DNA of 64,000 nucleotides, taken from Brachypterus glaber. Its lineage: Eukaryota; Arthropoda; Insecta; Coleoptera; Kateretidae. Positions within the stretch are counted from its first letter, which is position 1; each line of letters opens with the position of its first letter. The notes under the pieces were generated by a model. The model did not search any database and had not been told where the DNA came from. It saw only the letters and a list, made by a program, of their open reading frames with translations. The position numbers and the translations under genes were made by a program. Positions 34,431 to 46,958 of this stretch are shown one piece after another. Where the stretch lies: contig OY294049.1 of assembly GCA_958510825.1 (NCBI GenBank), positions 20,515,536-20,579,535 on the forward strand. The letters are read 5' to 3'.

Positions 34431-34475
34431 GTTATGAATATTTTTCAGATATTTTAGATTGTTATCATCTTTTGT

Positions 34476-34830
34476 ATAATAAGAGAACTAAAGCACACTT
34501 GATCAAGTCTGTCATAAATTTAATTCATTCTATTCTATTTAATTTCCAACCGTCCAACCGAATTAAGTATCCATTCAAATAACAACGTAGAACTACAGAT
34601 ATCAAGTAGGAATATGACACCGGTTGCGTAGCTTCTGGTATATTTTGTTTCGTATATACAAAGCAGAGATGAATTATTAGCAGAAATATAACAATTGGCC
34701 TATATGTCCAGATTTGGTCATAAAGCACACAATTCAAACCCTGCGGTGAAACAAAACGACTGGCATGAGTTAAAGTTTTTCTACATATAGTCCTTTGAAA
34801 GCATCTCGTATGACAGTTATTTTGATAAAG
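34476..34830 (+). repeat. Second tandem duplication, unit B (empty)
   Basis: Uninterrupted copy of unit A; the junction reads GAATTATTAGCAG where unit A carries the 339-bp insert. Confidence 0.75.
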
Positions 34831-35092
34831 GATAAGTCAATTAAATGTATCGATGAAAATAAAAATGATCAATAAAAACCTTTTTGGATTGTGACCGTGT
34901 TTTGAAAAAAACTAAATTGGGTTTCTTCTCTGTGTAAGCACCTTCGCCAATATTGCAAAAAAAAAACTATAAAATACTTGTATTAGTCGTATCGAGAAGG
35001 GTATCATCGATTGGTTTATATTTGTAATATATAGTTTGATACATATCATTAAAATTTACAATGCATTTTAAATTAATCAATAAAATCCTTCT

Positions 35093-35901
35093 TGTAGTAC
35101 AGTCAAACGGTAGTTTTACCTTGCAATAAAATGCACACTTTCTGTTTTTTTGTAATCAAAGGGGGTTCGTTTGGAAAGCTTAAATCCAAATTTGCACCCC
35201 TGTGCGATTTTTTTTTGCATAGTTATGTACAAAAACGTATTTTTTTTTGCTTTTGCTTATTTTGTTTAAACAATCAGAAAAAAAGTTACAGAGGGTTAAA
35301 GTGGATGAAATATGCATCATATTCAAAAAATAATTAGTTTTCAAGTTGTTCGAAAAACCGTTTTTTTTTTGCAAATTTTCAAAGCTCTGTAACTTTTATC
35401 TGATTGTTAAAACAAAAAAAGTTTTTACTTAAATTGTAGGTAAGGGAACGTTCAAGTATTACGTAACGCAAATTGTACCAAAATTCATACACTTCATACC
35501 CCGGTTCTCGCGTTATTATAGAATATAGGGATATCATATTTTGGCTACCCCCCTAATAGGGGGTGTCTTAGGGGGGGTAGCCAAAATATGAAATCTACAG
35601 CCTCGAATAACGCGAGAACCCAGGTATGAAGTGTATGAATGTTGGTCTATTTTGCGTTACGTAATACTTGAACGTTCCCTAATTCAATAACGAATATCAT
35701 GTTAATTTTATGTTGAGCGATGAATAGAAGCCGAGATATGAACCAAAATCAAAAAAAAAATTCCTTTTTGTACATAACTATGCAAAATCACAAAAGGGTG
35801 CAAATTTGGATTTAAGCTTTATAAACGAACCCCTTTTGATTAAAAAATAAAAAGAGTGTGCATTTCATTGCAAGGTCAAACTACCGTTCGACTGTACTAC
35901 A
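35093..35901. mobile_element. 0.8-kb long-TIR element TGTAGTACAGTC
   Basis: The left end TGTAGTACAGTCAAACGGTA and the right end (complement TGTAGTACAGTCGAACGGTA) extend into arms of about 150 bp containing AAGCTTAAATCCAAATTTGC and GCATAGTTATGTACAAAAA. A second MITE is nested at 35443-35680. Confidence 0.75.
35443..35680. mobile_element. Nested 238-bp MITE AGGGAACGTTCAAGTATTAC
   Basis: AGGGAACGTTCAAGTATTAC then GTAACGCAAA at the left is inverted at 35651-35680. GGTTCTCGCGTTATT and CATATTTTGGCTACCCCCC are also inverted, with a short central loop. A related terminus occurs at 45213-45238. Confidence 0.8.
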
Positions 35902-35931
35902 TGACTACTATATGACCGCGTTGTAATAGCG

Positions 35932-36965
35932 CGTTGGTCCCAATTAAAGCCAAAAAAATATTAATTATCTAAGACATTAATTTAGAATCACACACCATTA
36001 TTTGGAGACGTATCAAATACAAATAGCTGTATAGTTGCTATTTGTGTAGCGTGAAACCAGTAATAATATTACATAATATTACCACAATATCATACATCAT
36101 ATGATTACAAATGTTAATATAAGAATATAATTACTACTTAATACTTATCTGACTTTCTTAGATGTTTCTTCGATGACTCCATAAATCACTAACTTTATAT
36201 AGAAATGTGAAAGGTAAGAAAACTTCAAATATATTTTAAATTAATTAAAATATATCTTACCAATAAAACAAAAGGATTAAGTTAAGCTTAAAATAGTATT
36301 TTTACCCTTCAGATAAATCTATACTCGCGGATTCAAATTTTGACATAATCCATTAATTCTAAAATTCCCCTAAGACGAACTTTACTTGACGACTACATAT
36401 TTCCGAATCCCCATTTATGACCATAACTCAAAACAGGCAAAAATGTACCTTCCCAGAGATGCCGATATACCAGTCATAAAACTATTAAAGTAAATATATC
36501 TATATACATATATATCTGAAGGGTTTTCTACCAAAGTTCAATTACTGAAAAATATTTAATGAAGATTTACTTTAAATTACTAAAAATTAATTTAAATTTA
36601 ATTAAGAGAAATTATTAAAAAAACTACTTCTACATATTGATTGATATTGATTTTCATGACATTGCTTCGAAGTAGAAAAAAACCATTTTTACAAACAGTC
36701 CCTAATAATTGCCAGTATCTAAAACAACATCATTAAAGATATTCCCATATTTATTAATTAAGAAAACCGAATTAACCAATTAATTAGTCTAATAAAAATG
36801 TACACCCTTTTTATGTAAACGCCTCAATTACGTAAAATCTAAGAGTAACAAATATAAGATAAACATCTGCAAAAGCAAACTTCGTGTTTAGAACAATAAG
36901 TTTCTTACTTAGAATAATAATAAAATAAAAATACTCAATATATACAGGGTGACCACTCTGTTACA
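35932..36965 (+). repeat. 1.1-kb dispersed repeat, right copy
   Basis: Inverted partner of 14-1135; ends with ACAGGGTGACCACTCTGTTA. The two copies have diverged by many substitutions and small indels. Confidence 0.75.
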
Positions 36966-37206
36966 TCGTTTGTAAAATAACAAACTTGCTTTTTCTTTTT
37001 TTGTATGTTAGCGCATTCGCCAAAATTGCAATTTTCAAAATATTATGTCAGATTTTAATTTCCTCTATGTCTTTTGCATGACATACGCTCGGAAAAAATA
37101 AATCATCTTTATTTATTAAAAACAAACACGTAATACAAATTATAATAATTTTGTAAAAATATAAAGTTGTTGGATAGTATGTAAAAAAACAAAGCATATT
37201 TAAATC
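36966..37206. other. Non-coding stretch
   Basis: No feature recognised. Confidence 0.4.
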
Positions 37207-37413
37207 GGTTATTGCTAAAATACACACAATGTCAAAAACCGATATTTAATGTGTGAAGTGCAAGTATATAGGAATTTAAGTAAACACCTGTTTACAGTGC
37301 AGTAACAATTAGTGAATACAAAACAAGTATTTAGTCAAATTCCTTTTGCACTTAGCACATTAAAATTTAATATTGAATATCGATTTTTGACTTAAGGTGT
37401 TTTAGCAATAACG
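37207..37413. mobile_element. 207-bp MITE GTTATTGCTAAAA
   Basis: GTTATTGCTAAAATACACAC at the left matches GTTATTGCTAAAACACCTTA on the right complement, followed in both by GTCAAAAAYCGATATT. Confidence 0.65.
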
Positions 37414-37676
37414 GATTCATTTAGTAATAAATAACAAAAATGAGCCCATGAAGTGCCTTTTTTATGACAGATTCGTGTTCAGAAGCCCAAAATACATAAG
37501 AATAGGTGGATCTCAACCCCAGCACAGACAATTTTTTTGAATATATACAATTATTAATTTAAAAATGCATTTACAGTCCAAATACATTTATATATCAAAT
37601 AAAGCACGACACGATTTCCCAGGAAATTATGTGCACTTAACCACTTAAAAATATGTACTAGCTCTGTAGTTATATA

Positions 37677-37826
<150 letters not shown>

Positions 37827-39286
37827 TGTAAAATTTATATTCAATAAATTATTCTTATTTTTATGTAAACCTAAAATAGGCGAAGTTTAGCCCAAGGCTT
37901 ACTTACAATCACTTGGTTTTTAAAATGACTGATTTCTGCTTGAGGGTGGAATTAGCTGATCGAGGCATCTAGCCGAGATCAGCAATCACGTGAAAGCAGA
38001 AATAACATTTTGCGCTTGTAATACAAACAACATTTTTTCTACGATCTAAAATTTAAATAAATAAATAAATTTTAGACGGTAAGTTACCTTACAAGGTCGC
38101 AGAACTTGAGTACAATTTTCTGCAAATCTGTTGGTGCAAGAGTAAAATCATAATCACAGTAACTCTGCATAATTCCTTCGTAATAGCAAATATATAGCAC
38201 ACAAATATTGAGCAAACGAAATTGAAATTTGATTCAAAATAATTAATAATTTCATATTAAAAAAATGGCAGACCAACATCTCGTCTCATATACCTGACAG
38301 CTGCTGTTTTTAGATTGACATGCCGGTTGCCTGCACTGTGCGCGCGAAAAATATCACTTTTCTGCTTACTATTATGGTAACGAGCAGAAAAGTAAAATAC
38401 TAAGTAGATTATTTTGAAGTCTGAAAACTTCATTTGTTTTTGTAGAAATCTTAAATTTTCTATTAGATGGTAGAAAATAGTTATTTATGGTACTAGTGGG
38501 TAAAGTAAGATATTGGCTGACGCCTCGCAGGTTAATTTTCGAGAGGGCAATATCGGTTTACCCATGAGTGCCATACAAGGTTTTATCCAATAAATAGCTT
38601 AGGAATTCATATTTTTATTAAAAATTTTAATGACATTTTCAAGAAAATAATTTTACAAGTGACAGTTGAGTGGGTAAAATAAATAATTATCCACTCAATA
38701 AAGTAAAAGCCACGCGGGGGTTATTATTGAGTTTATCTATTTAAAATAAAGCTGGTAATTATCTTATTATCTGTATGTATTGGATAAAAGTTTTTTTGAC
38801 CCGCTAACTAAAACTTTTTTTTTTATTGTAATATTTATAAAGAAATATCAGGATTAAGTGTTTAGCTTCACTTATACATATATTAGAAATATTTAGTCTT
38901 TAACTAACAGCCTCTTTAAACAAAATCAATCCTTTATTATGGAAATTATTTATCTAACAATTGTATATAATTAACCCTGACTTTTTTGTAAACCAAGTAT
39001 TTAACATCAGAAATTAATAAATACCTTATATAAGGTAAACCTATATAATTAAAGTTAAGCTATTTGATGTAAAGATATAACATGTATAGTGACAGATAGC
39101 TTAATGCCGAAGTATACAAACAGGCGACACTTGAATAACAACGTGCTATATCACATAAGCTTCAGTATATCGCCTTCGCACATAAATATCCGTTTTGACA
39201 GCTTACTAACCTCCACTCACACCTTATTAAAACGTCAAGATATATTAGATTATTACTTGCCTAGTCGTTTTAAGAATCAATAATTA
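37827..39286. other. Non-coding stretch with short hairpins
   Basis: ACTTTTCTGCT/AGCAGAAAAGT near 38354-38392 is a hairpin. Positions 38526-38575 are homologous in inverted orientation to 56467-56510 (GGGCAATATYRGTTTAC). No gene is supported. Confidence 0.4.
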
Positions 39287-39648
39287 ATACACATCGCCAA
39301 AATTTTTGGTCCCCCAATTAATTTGAAACGTAAAAAAAAAATATTCTAATATGTGGGTTCAATTCTGTATTTTATTAAAATTCACATATAAGGGTTTTTT
39401 CATGAAATTAAATTTAAAAAATTTTATCAATAATTTTTAATTTTTAAGTCGTCACAAAATGTTAGAAATTTATTGTTACGATTTTTAAAATTTAATTCCT
39501 GGAGGTGTACTCATTCCATTAAAATAACTTTACATGTGACAAAACATTTCAATAAAATGTAGAATTAAACACACATATTTGTTAGAATAATTTTAGTTTA
39601 CGTTTCAAATTAATTGGGGGGGGGGGGGCAAGAATTTTCACGATGTAT
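39287..39648. mobile_element. 362-bp MITE with C/G-run TIR
   Basis: CATCG then CCCCCAATTAATTTGAAACG and TAAA at the left is inverted at the right, where the G run has expanded to about 12-13. The TIR is about 70 bp. TA lies at both borders. Confidence 0.65.
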
Positions 39649-42166
39649 TATTGTTTGATAAAATTTTACCTATCTTTATCTAAAGTATTAAATGGAAATT
39701 TTCCATTAAAGGTGTATATTTTTAAAAACAATCTTTACGTTACTATGGAAACTGAAGATGAGCGTACATCTTAAGCCAATTTGGAAGGTCCAGTTTACAC
39801 AACCGTAAAAATGTTGAAATTAACGAGAATATAAAATAATAATGTAAAAGCGATTTTATAAGCAGATTTGGTTTCTACAGGAATAATTTATATAGACAGG
39901 TGTTTTTAGTAAAAGGTTTGTTAGTTCTCCTTGTTTTCACATCAAAACATCGTGGAAAGATAAAGCCATAAGTTTTTAGCAATTTAAATCTTTGAAAACA
40001 ACTTATTTAATTAATAATTTCATGTTAAATAATTTTGAAACAATGAATTAATGTTTCTGTTTTTTTTTTGATTTGCGTATATTAAGTGCCCTTTTCAAAA
40101 ACTAAGCTTCATGCGAAACTTGTACAAAACATTTTGTTTTTTTACCCTAAGTAAACTACCGTTATATAAAGTAAATGAAAATAAAAAAAAACCATGGGAA
40201 TCATCTAAAAACCTTAAGCTTGAAGTTTGATTTTGATTTGTCAACCGGTATGGCTTCTAAACATTTAAACAGACAGACTGCCTGTCTGTCTGTCTGTCTG
40301 TCACTGACAACGGACGGACGACGGACAACGGACGCAAGAACAAGTAAATATTGGCTTTTTTATGTTACAGTAGGGACCATCTAATAAATTTATCTTCTAG
40401 GATAGCTGTAACATAAATATAATCCTTAATTATTATTAAATTCAAAAATGTTTTTCTAAAATAATTAAGGTGGGAAATATCACCTTAAATACGTTTATTA
40501 GTTAAAAAAAATGTGTTTATTAATTATAGCGGTTAAATAACACTATAAATACAATGAGTTTTATTTTATGACACGCTAATTTAAAAATAATTTCCTTAGG
40601 GTATAATCTAGAATTATTTCCTTTTCATTTTGTAGGTCATAATTATTTTTACATCAATAACTATTATTTATTTATTCTAACAAAATGCAAATTGGAAATA
40701 AATTACACGCTGTTTTTCGTACTCAGTAGTTATGCATGTATCTATAAAAACATACTTTTTTATTCTATTGATTCTAAAAGCCTCAATTTTTGTTCTAGTT
40801 TTGCAGGCCAAAAGTTGGACTTTGTGGCCCTATTGCCAAAAAGTTTGTTTGGCTTGCTAACTAAAACTTGTTATATTTAAGCTTTTTTTAAATAAGATGA
40901 TTTTTACTGTAATATTTATAAAGAAATATGACCTTTTGGTCACTTTTGGTCTAGAACTATATGTTCTTATTGACCAGATACAAGTATTATAAATACAAAT
41001 TTCTTCTATAACATAACCTCAAAACATATGGTTAACTGGTTAATCTGTATTTATCCACTAAAATAAATCACAAACACAAAATTTTAATTGTAAAATCAAT
41101 TTCTATATTTATAATATTTATAGACCGGTTTTAGAAGTATTAATATTTTCATAACAAATCATTTTGACACAAATTAATCAAAACACTAAGCTAATTTGAA
41201 AATTAAACCGCACGCAAAAGAAATGGTTCAATTGTTTTTTTTGCGATTTGATGGATAGAAATTTGTCATGGATAACTATATAGGTTATAAGACAGTTAAT
41301 AATTTATTATAATTAGTAACAATACTGTATAATACACGGACAAAAAGTTAAATTTTGATTTCGTAGGTTTATTACGCTTTGACACAGAGACTTAAATTTT
41401 GGAGCAAAGATTTTCGACATAGCAAAAAACCTTTGGTCAAAATTTCCTGTCTCTTTGTCAGAGCGTTATTAAAATATTTATTTATTTTTATTTTTTATTT
41501 ATTTATAGCATTTTATACAGGAGTAAATTTGTTTTGCAAGCAACCTGCACCATTTATAAGACTTTAGTAAAAAAATCTTGGTGTAACAGTCAGATTTTAC
41601 ACTTTCTTTTCGACTAGTTTTGTTGACTGAGTGATTGTAGAGTAGGAATACTGCATACAGTAAAACGGATCTATTCGAAGCAGAAAATTTTCTCTAATTG
41701 CTAAAATTTAAGTAAATAATGCCTGAAATAGAACCGCTAATGGTATTAGCCCAGTCAACGGACATAAGGTCGAATAAATCGATAGAAATTGAGCAAAGTT
41801 TGAGGTTTTAGATCTTTTAGAGACTTTTAAACAAAATAAGAGCCAAAAAAACCGCCTGCCATCTTAAAAAAAAGTTGGCGTTTTCGAAGTTTTATTTTTT
41901 AATACATCCGTTAATATCACTTTAAACTCATTTGGACATATTGAATCCAAAACTGAAATCAGTTTTGCTCTAGCTCTAAAAACTTTCGAGAAATCATATC
42001 TAAATTTTTAAAAATATGTATTTTTTAAGATAGAAAAACCTAGCTGATTATAATCGGTTATAATAATTATTAGAGCTAAAGCAACACTAATTAGCATTCA
42101 GACTTATTAAGAGTTTTAATTAGTATAAAACAATATGTTTTAAACTGATAAAAATATCTTAACTTA
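39649..42166. other. Non-coding stretch
   Basis: Contains the dispersed block 39789-39975 and a (CTGT)n run at about 40281-40303 followed by ACGGACGGACGACGGAC. GCTAACTAAAACTT with TAATATTTATAAAGAAATAT occurs both near 38800 and near 40857. No gene is supported. Confidence 0.4.
39789..39975 (+). repeat. Dispersed repeat, second copy of 23491-23680
   Basis: Same order of conserved pieces as the first copy, with indels. Confidence 0.6.
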
Positions 42167-42405
42167 CACTCATAAAAAGGATTTATTTGGATATGGCCAA
42201 TTAAATTATTTGGTTGTGAGTAATTTTATTTGAGTCAAATAAATATTTAGTTCGTGTAAACAAATATTTAAATTTCAAAATGATTTATTAATGGGAACAA
42301 AATAATTTATTTGACAAAAATAAAATTTAATTGTCACAACCAAATAATTTAATTGGCCATATCCAACCAAATATTTAGTTGACCAAATAAACTGTTTTAT
42401 CAGTG
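42167..42405. mobile_element. CACTGATAAAA MITE, copy 2
   Basis: CACTCATAAAAAGG at the left and the complement CACTGATAAAACAG at the right, each flanked by TA. GGATATGGCCAATTAAATTA is inverted near the right end. Homologous to 27184-27427; mariner-like size and target. Confidence 0.7.
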
Positions 42406-42429
42406 TACTTGGTAACCATAGTGAATATA

Positions 42430-43153
42430 CAGAGCGGTCCAAAAGTCACCCCCCCCCCTCTTAACTTTTGAACGAGTTTAGATATCGACTTCAAATTTAG
42501 AACTTAAATAAGAGAGCTTAAACTATCTTTAAGCATATATTTAATACTTTTAGCTCTTAAAATGTGGGCAGTGGGGCATGGGGCGACATTTTTTTAAACA
42601 GAAAGGTGGGTCGTGTGATACATCATTTTAAAGCTTATAAAATTCTCCATTTAACTGTATATTTTTTATTTTTTTTTAAACATTTTTTTTTGGGTTTAAA
42701 ATAGGGTTGAAAATGGGTATTTTTGTCAAAATTTCTCTAAAAAATCCAAATAATTTTTAAAAAATGCCTAATTTCATAATGAAAAAAAGTATATTATACC
42801 TTTCAACTAATTTTAGTTGACATAAATAAAAATTAACAAAAAAAAAACTTAAATATTTATTTTTTTAGCACAGAAAACTGAAAAATCAAAACCTTAAAAA
42901 ACATGTTTAAAAATTTTAAAAATATATGGTTATATAGATAATTTTAAAGGCTTTAAAATGATGTATCAACGACCCCCCTTTCCATTTAAAAAAAAATCCC
43001 CCCATGCCCCCCTGCCCACATTTTAAGAGATAAAAGTATCAAATATATGCTTAAAGATAGTTTAAGTTGTCTTATTTAAGAGTTCTAAATTTGAAATCGA
43101 TATCTCAACTCGTTCAAAAGTTAAGAGGGGGAGGTGACTTTTGGACAGCACTG
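42430..43153. mobile_element. Long-TIR MITE CAGAGCGGTCC family, copy 3
   Basis: CAGAGCGGTCCAAAAGTCAC at the left and the complement CAGTGCTGTCCAAAAGTCAC at the right, TA on both sides; 724 bp, nearly the same size as copy 2. It lies 24 bp from the preceding MITE. Confidence 0.85.
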
Positions 43154-43946
43154 TATATTTACACCCTTCAAGGTTGATTTATCGAATTAGGATAATTATC
43201 ACTAACAATATCACTATAATTAATTTAATTTAATTTAAAAAGCCCTATCAAGTGCCTTATATTTTTTAATATAAGTGTAACTGTGAATTTAAATGACATG
43301 AAAAAAAAACTTTATGAAAAAAGTACAACAAGAAGTAAGAAACAACAGTTCTCACTGTAAAAAGTAAACTGAATATTCAGTTAGAAATGGATAGGAAATC
43401 GGAAGTTATTATCCTATACAATTGTACTTTAATTTTTGTTTAAAACATGCAACATACCATGTCCATCCTTAAATACTAAAGTATGTGACTAGAACTATAG
43501 TGTTTTTAACAAAAATTAAATAATATTTTTAATTAATTATTTAAATATTTATTTTCCTTTGGGGATGATGCCGAAACATTTTTAACTAAATTTATCTCAA
43601 AACAAAAATAGATACAGAAATATATAAACAGACCATGGACGAAAACTTCGCTGACTGGGCTATGTAGTGGGAAAAACTATTTAAAATTATGCAAACAAAA
43701 CGAAAGAGAAGGAATTTGTAATTGCTTTTCATATATATGTAAGCGCAATTGCATGAAGCACGATTAGATATAATAGACCATATTTTCTGTAATTGGAAGA
43801 AATTAAACGCCATGATTGCACAAAATCGGATTACCTCAAAATTATTATTTTATTCCGCTGTTAAATTGAGATATTCCCACATTGTTTAGTTACACTGCCT
43901 GCTGCACCAAAACAACTTTTACGGAAAATAGTATAATGTTAATAAT
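43154..43946. other. Non-coding stretch
   Basis: No feature recognised. Confidence 0.4.
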
Positions 43947-44133
43947 ATATGTTTCAATAACTTTTAAAATGGTGGGTATAGGCCTTTGTCCTTCAGAAAA
44001 ACACGTTTACAATGGAAAACCACCTTTAACAAGCCCTGAGAAAATAAATTTTTCGAAACGTTAGCAAGTTATAAAACGTGTTTTTCTGAAGGACAAAGAC
44101 CTATACCCACCATTTTAAAAGTTATTAACATAT
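43947..44133. mobile_element. 187-bp palindrome with hammerhead-like loop
   Basis: Arms 43947-44009 and 44072-44133 are inverted repeats (AATGGTGGGTATAGGCCTTT, GTCCTTCAGAAAAACACGTTT). The loop carries CCCTGAGAAAATAAATTTTT then CGAAACGTTAGC, a decayed form of the motif at 3448 and 4386. Confidence 0.7.
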
Positions 44134-44197
44134 CTAAGGTCATCAATAAACTTCTTATAATATAATTTTCTACAAGCATTAGTTATGTATATTAGGT

Positions 44198-44477
44198 ATA
44201 TCGTCCTGTTACTTTCTCAACCTCATACCTCCAGACAATCGATTTTCGGTTCCTTGTAAACAACTCTGTACATGGTAACTGGTAACTTATAATTATACAA
44301 CATCCAATGTATTACTCTAAAACAACGTAACTAATTGAAATAGTTAATTGGAGTATGTCATCAGATCATCATTGTATAGTATACAATTTATATATCATCA
44401 CATACAGAGTTGTTCAGTACAGGGCACCAAAAATCGAATTTTAGAGATACGAGGTTTAGAAAGTAATATGACGATAT
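44198..44477. mobile_element. 280-bp palindromic member of the ATATCGCCCT family
   Basis: ATATCGTCCTGTTACTTTCT at the left and the complement ATATCGTCATATTACTTTCT at the right; internal AACAACTCTGTACATG is also inverted. Homologous to the right half of 4508-5112. Confidence 0.65.
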
Positions 44478-44517
44478 GAAAGATTAATTTTTATATCTAG
44501 TTTTAGTTTTATAATTA

Positions 44518-45267
44518 AGGTGAGTGAGCCAATTATTGCCATGTTCCTAATATTGTCACCCCCCTCTTAAACATGTTAGTTCGTCATCTGTGTCATAGAT
44601 GGCACTGCCAGTATATCTGTTATATATAAAAGATATCTGTAAATATGATTTATCTGTATGCAGTTGGTAATGGCGTACAAAAAGACGCAGTTTATGTTTC
44701 GTGCTCTTCTACTATAAAAACTTTTTGTGTTGATTGTCGCAAGCTGGGTAGCATTGATTATAATCAATGCTATAATACAATAATTATTGAAAAGCAAGAA
44801 CGTAATAAGGTTAGCACAAACATGAAGCGTCTTGGCCTATTATATTTCACTCAATAAAGAAGAGAAAAAGTAATTTTTTGAGATTGTTGTTCAAGTAGTT
44901 GTGTTCCTAATATTGCCATGCGGAGTAGTGGACAACAAAAAAATGACAAAAACAAAAAACAACAAGAAAAGAAAGTAACGAGGAATTTAAAGGGTTCTGT
45001 ATGTTGTTTTTGCTTTTTATTGGAATAGAATCGACAGGCCGATATGAGATTGTCATCGATACCTACAAGAGTGCTTACTAAAAACGACAAATTGTTATTT
45101 ATGTGTCCAAATTGTACCTAAAAACAGCTAAAATTGTTATTGTGCCACAATATTTTCTTATTAGTTTGTTAATTTTGTGTAAGTTTAAAAAGTCCAAAAT
45201 GATCAAAATTTACATTACGTAATACTTGAACGCTCTCTTAGAATTGCAATAATAAGCTCACCCACCT
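44518..45267. mobile_element. 750-bp TA-flanked element AGGTGAGTGAGC
   Basis: AGGTGAGTGAGCCAATTATTG at the left (positions 44518-44538) and the complement AGGTGGGTGAGCTTATTATT at the right, with TA at 44516-44517 and 45268-45269. CCTAATATTGYCAY recurs near 44546 and 44904. A terminus like that of 35443-35680 (ACGTAATACTTGAACG) lies near 45217. Confidence 0.6.
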
Positions 45268-45539
45268 TACATTATTTAAGTATGTTACCTTAAGAATTTG
45301 TAACGGTACTAAATACCAAACGATTTTGTGTATTAGAAATTTTTTCAATTTTTTTTTTTAACTTTTTCATCAATTAATAGAGTGGAGTAGATATTTTTAA
45401 ATAATTTGGACCAACAAAATTGCTGCCCTTTGTAATTATTTGTATAATTTTATATTTTTTATCAAAATTAATGGAGAGCCCCTAGCACAAGCCAAAAGCT
45501 TATTTGTGGCTCTTCGTGACTATGTAGGTGCATCTACAC

Positions 45540-45571
<32 letters not shown>

Positions 45572-45613
45572 AAATACAATACCTATATTCAATAACTGAT
45601 GTTGCTAACTGTT
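45268..45613 (+). repeat. Possible LINE 3' end with (AAAT)n tail
   Basis: GGCTCTTCGTGACTATG and GTGCATCTACACAAATAAAT run into an AAAT repeat at 45540-45570. The layout resembles a LINE 3' UTR with a tetranucleotide tail, but no coding part is found. Confidence 0.35.
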
Positions 45614-46156
45614 GACTAACATCTCTACTCTAAATTTCTCTACTCCCTAACATCCCTACTCCATAACATTCCTACTCCACAACAACTCTACTCCGTAACA
45701 TCTCTACTCCATAACATCTCTACTCCGTAACAACTCTACTCCACACTATAGACACTCGATTAGCCACTTGTCTTAACTCAAAAGAATATTTGTCATGCTA
45801 TGTCACTGTCAAAAATGAATTCAGTTTATTAATTACTTACATATTAGTGCATGTTAAGAGTACGCGGTCATTGTTGCTTTTAGAATAATTAATTTATGAT
45901 TGTTCTAGATTTACATTTAAAGATAAACGTTTTCTAGGAAAAAAATAAAATAATCTAGAAGAAGAAGATTCTTTGTTCTTTGAACTGCTCATTTATTATT
46001 AAGTGGCTAGTAAAGTGCATATAGTGTGGAGTAGAGTTGTTATGGAGTAGAGATGTTATGGAGTAGAGATGTTACGGAGTAGAGTTGTTGTGGAGTAGGG
46101 ATGTTATGGAGTAGGGATGTTAGGGAGTAGAGAAATTTAGAGTAGAGATGTTAGTC
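45614..46156. mobile_element. Foldback element with 16-bp minisatellite arms
   Basis: Arms 45614-45785 and about 45998-46156 are inverted repeats. Each contains about eight units of the form TAACAWCYCTACTCCR, starting GACTAACATCTCTACTC. The order of variant units is the same in both arms. The loop of about 210 bp is unrelated AT-rich sequence. Confidence 0.85.
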
Positions 46157-46958
46157 TGCCGGTTCCAACTACACAAAATTGTTCATTATTTAATACGGTA
46201 ATTCTCAGTGTAGGTACATAAAAATTTTAATTATGTAAATTAAAAATTAAATTTTATTCTATACGTACATATATTAAAACATAGTAAAATTACAATATAA
46301 CAAGAAAAAGCGTAATTTAATATATATAAATGTATCCTTTGGGATTTAAGAGCCTGTTTTTTTTAAATTGATCCTTATACTTAATTAAAAAAAAACATCT
46401 AAAAGAATAGATTGTGACATTTAAATTGTAAATTTTGATTAGGAAAAACACAATAAACATTGTTGCTTGATTTGAAATGCAGGTAATTTAACGAAACATT
46501 CAAAAAGCAAATTTGCATATCGACTTGTGAATTTCGAATCCTCGTATCACAACAAATCCTTTTTGATTTCTTATACTAGTCGGAGAGCTGATGACCATTT
46601 TTATTTCATTATTTTCTCCCGGCTGTATTTTGTATATACCTTAAAGTACATTCAAATTAAGCTGTTTTCAAATGCTAGGCTTCGGATCCGGTTCATTTGT
46701 GTGCTAGAAGCTCCAACAGCTCCGGCAATGAGCTACAAAAAATCTATTTTTAACTTGCCGAGTCATATACATTACATTTATTACATTCAGATTAAGGTAT
46801 TTTCATAGTTATACACAATAATTCTGGGGCCAAGGAGTAAGAACAGAAAAAAATAAATATTTTTTGGGGACCGCATTTCACCACCTTTTCGGAGTTTTAG
46901 CATCCAAAGGAACTCGATCCAGGACCTGGCGATTTGCAAATAGCTTAATTTGAATATA
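46157..46958. other. Non-coding stretch
   Basis: ACATTCARATTAAG then GTNTTTTCA occurs near 46649 and 46787. A B-box-like GGATCGAGTTCC on the minus strand near 46909 is too isolated to call a SINE. Confidence 0.4.

Noticed and set aside
14..36965. Giant Polinton/Maverick bounded by 1.1-kb inverted repeats
   Set aside because: No polymerase B, integrase, ATPase or capsid sequence inside, and the two repeats are strongly diverged.
46900..46940. tRNA-like B box GGATCGAGTTCC on the minus strand
   Set aside because: No A box at the right distance.
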